A stretch of DNA of 5,558 nucleotides from Collinsella sp. (GTDB lineage: Bacteria; Actinomycetota; Coriobacteriia; Coriobacteriales; Coriobacteriaceae): assembly GCA_022713905.1 (NCBI GenBank), contig JAIHTM010000183.1:1-5558 (forward strand), read 5' to 3'. The notes beneath the pieces were generated by a model. It did no database searches, was not told the origin of the DNA, and was given only the letters and a program-made list of their open reading frames with translations. Position 1 is the first letter of the stretch, and every line of letters starts with the position of its first letter. This document shows, piece after piece, positions 4,234-5,558 of the stretch. The position numbers were made by a program, and so were the translations under genes.

Positions 4234-5433
4234 ATGGCTTCATCCCCGAGCTACATACCGTACCTATGCGTGGCAGCGGCGGCCTTTATCACGACCTTCC
4301 TCGCGGTGCCCCTGGTCAAGCGCTTGGCAATTAAGCTCGATGCCGTCGACTATCCTTCTAAGCGCCGCATCAACACCAAGCCCATCCCACGTTTGGGCGG
4401 AACGGCGGTGTTTTTGGGCCTGGTCGTTGCCTGCATTGTGCAAATCCTAGGCACCTGGTACCTAGGCTGGCCGCCCGTTTTGGTGCCGCACCCGCGCCTT
4501 CACATTAGCTATCCCATGCTGGCGCTCTCCTTTACCGTCATCTTTGCGACCGGCGCTATCGACGACGTCTTCCAGCTCACGCCCAAGCAAAAGCTGGCCG
4601 GACAAGTCCTCGCCGCGCTTATCGCCTGTATCGGCGGCCTAAAAATCGGCGTCATCGTCAACCCGTTTGCCCCCGGCGAAATCATGCTCGGATGGCTCGC
4701 CTACCCCATCACCGTAATCTATCTGGTGGCATTCACCAACATCATTAACCTCATCGACGGCCTCGACGGCTTGGCCACGGGCATCTGCGGCATCGCGTCG
4801 TTCACCATGTTTTCGATGGCCGTTCTCTCGGGCCGCATCGACGCCGCCGCGCTCTCCATTGCGCTCTTTGGCGCCTGTCTGGCCTTTTTGCGCTACAACT
4901 TCAACCCCGCAAGCATCTTCTTGGGCGACTCGGGGTCGCTGCTTCTGGGCTTTGCGCTGGGCTCCATCTCGCTGCTCAACGTGAGCCGCACCGCCGCACT
5001 CACCTCGCTTATCATCCCGCTCATCGTTGCCGGCGTGCCTATCATCGACACGTTTAGCGCCATCGTGCGCCGCAAGCGCGCCCACATTAGCATCGGGCAG
5101 GCCGACAAGGGCCACATCCACCACCGCCTGATCCAAGAAGGCTACAACCAAAAACAGGCTGTGCTGCTCATCCACGCCTGGTGCATTATGCTTTCGGCCG
5201 GCGCCGCCGCCATCAATCAGGTCGAGGTGCCCATGCGCGTGCTCATCTTTACCGTGCTTGCCATTGGCTCGGCGGCCTTTGCCAAGCACCTGCACCTGTT
5301 TGAACCCGTGCTGCGCCACCATTACAACAAGCGCACGCACGAGGACGAACTGGTCACCCCCGACGACCCCGCCTTTAAGCAGGAGGAGCAGGCAGCCGAG
5401 GAGCGCAAAGAAGAGCGCCACCACAAGCTCTAG
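4234..5433 (+). CDS. wecA: WecA/TagO-type undecaprenyl-phosphate sugar-1-phosphate transferase
   Basis: This 399-residue polytopic membrane enzyme belongs to the MraY/WecA family. It moves a sugar-1-phosphate, most likely GlcNAc-1-phosphate from UDP-GlcNAc, onto a polyprenyl phosphate on the cytoplasmic face, starting a cell-wall glycopolymer. Diagnostic motifs are RRINTKPIPRLGG (44-56), GAIDDVFQLTPKQK (107-120) with the Mg-binding Asp110-Asp111 pair, NLIDGLDGL (172-180), NFNPASIFLGDSGS (222-235) and the GHIHHRL loop (293-299), which favours WecA/TagO over MraY. About ten or eleven hydrophobic segments span residues 8-350. The tail (365-399) is charged, Glu/Lys-rich and cytoplasmic in prediction, ending EERKEERHHKL. 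I chose the ATG at 4234; a TTG at 4216 would add six residues. Neither has a clear Shine-Dalgarno sequence. Whether the product primes teichoic acid-like polymer, arabinogalactan-like linker or another glycan cannot be told from here. Confidence 0.92.
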   Translation: MASSPSYIPYLCVAAAAFITTFLAVPLVKRLAIKLDAVDYPSKRRINTKPIPRLGGTAVFLGLVVACIVQILGTWYLGWPPVLVPHPRLHISYPMLALSFTVIFATGAIDDVFQLTPKQKLAGQVLAALIACIGGLKIGVIVNPFAPGEIMLGWLAYPITVIYLVAFTNIINLIDGLDGLATGICGIASFTMFSMAVLSGRIDAAALSIALFGACLAFLRYNFNPASIFLGDSGSLLLGFALGSISLLNVSRTAALTSLIIPLIVAGVPIIDTFSAIVRRKRAHISIGQADKGHIHHRLIQEGYNQKQAVLLIHAWCIMLSAGAAAINQVEVPMRVLIFTVLAIGSAAFAKHLHLFEPVLRHHYNKRTHEDELVTPDDPAFKQEEQAAEERKEERHHKL

Positions 5434-5558
5434 GGCAAGCTGCCGAGGATGTGCCAAGGCACCGTTAGCCAAGCACGGCCGCGCCGCACCCATCGCACAT
5501 GCCGCACCACGCGCGTCCCTCTCCCGCCCCTCGCCTACTTACGACCCGCCCCTCCAAT
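5434..5558. other. Intergenic sequence after the wecA-family gene, no gene seen
   Basis: These 125 bases are C-rich and contain no recognisable reading frame or intrinsic terminator. A short 5-2-5 inverted repeat GTGCCAAGGCAC (5451-5462) is present without a T-run. Transcription could continue into whatever lies to the right. Confidence 0.4.

Noticed and set aside
4127..4450. Plus-strand frame starting with GTG upstream of and overlapping wecA
   Set aside because: Its first 35 residues look somewhat protein-like, but the rest is an out-of-frame reading of wecA and the start has no ribosome binding site. A leader peptide is not supported.
5451..5462. Palindrome-like GTGCCAAGGCAC after wecA
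   Set aside because: Five-base arms with no T-run and no neighbouring promoter; too short to call a terminator or binding site.
4639..5493. Long minus-strand open frame antisense to the wecA-family gene
   Set aside because: Its composition is the mirror of hydrophobic codons (Val/Gly/Asp/Ala), with no recognisable motif; it is a by-product of GC-rich third positions.

Overview
The window is GC-rich, with tightly packed genes. It looks like a chromosomal segment of a high-GC Gram-positive, most plausibly a gut actinobacterium of the Coriobacteriia, Collinsella-like. That placement is an inference from codon use, protein style and the short GGGACGG-type intergenic repeats; no phylogenetic marker was computed. 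No phage, transposon or CRISPR is present, and most of the window is ordinary housekeeping sequence.

Layout. From about 3820 leftward everything reads on the minus strand. In transcription order it holds a PflX-like (COG1313) radical SAM protein (3708 to 2770), two GGGACGGGG-centred intergenic repeats (2761 to 2676), and a tRNA-Ala(CGC) with a near-consensus promoter and a strong intrinsic terminator (2659 to 2500). These are followed by a small coiled-coil protein with a C-terminal membrane anchor (2481 to 2023), nicotinate phosphoribosyltransferase pncB (1938 to 433), a perfect 11-bp inverted repeat at the pncB stop codon (439 to 401), and the 5' part of glutamate 5-kinase proB (329 to beyond the left edge). 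From about 3823 rightward the strand is plus: a roughly 170-nt structured RNA that I read as a candidate 6S RNA (3858-4028), then a WecA/TagO-type polyprenyl-phosphate sugar-1-phosphate transferase (4234-5433).

How the parts relate. The 3790-3860 interval is a divergent control region, with the radical SAM promoter facing left and the RNA promoter facing right. The genes do not form one pathway: NAD salvage (pncB), proline synthesis (proB), translation (tRNA), cell-envelope polymer initiation (wecA) and an unassigned radical SAM activity sit side by side. WecA-family genes often sit just upstream of the ATP synthase operon in actinobacteria, so the sequence to the right may continue that way, but it is not visible here.

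The items most worth a second look are the structured RNA with two competing pairings at 3858-4028, the GGGACGG hairpin repeats (401-439, 2676-2713, 2724-2761), the unusual G32-U38 pair in the tRNA anticodon loop, and the tRNA terminator lying directly against the next gene's ribosome binding site. I found no convincing new multi-gene system.
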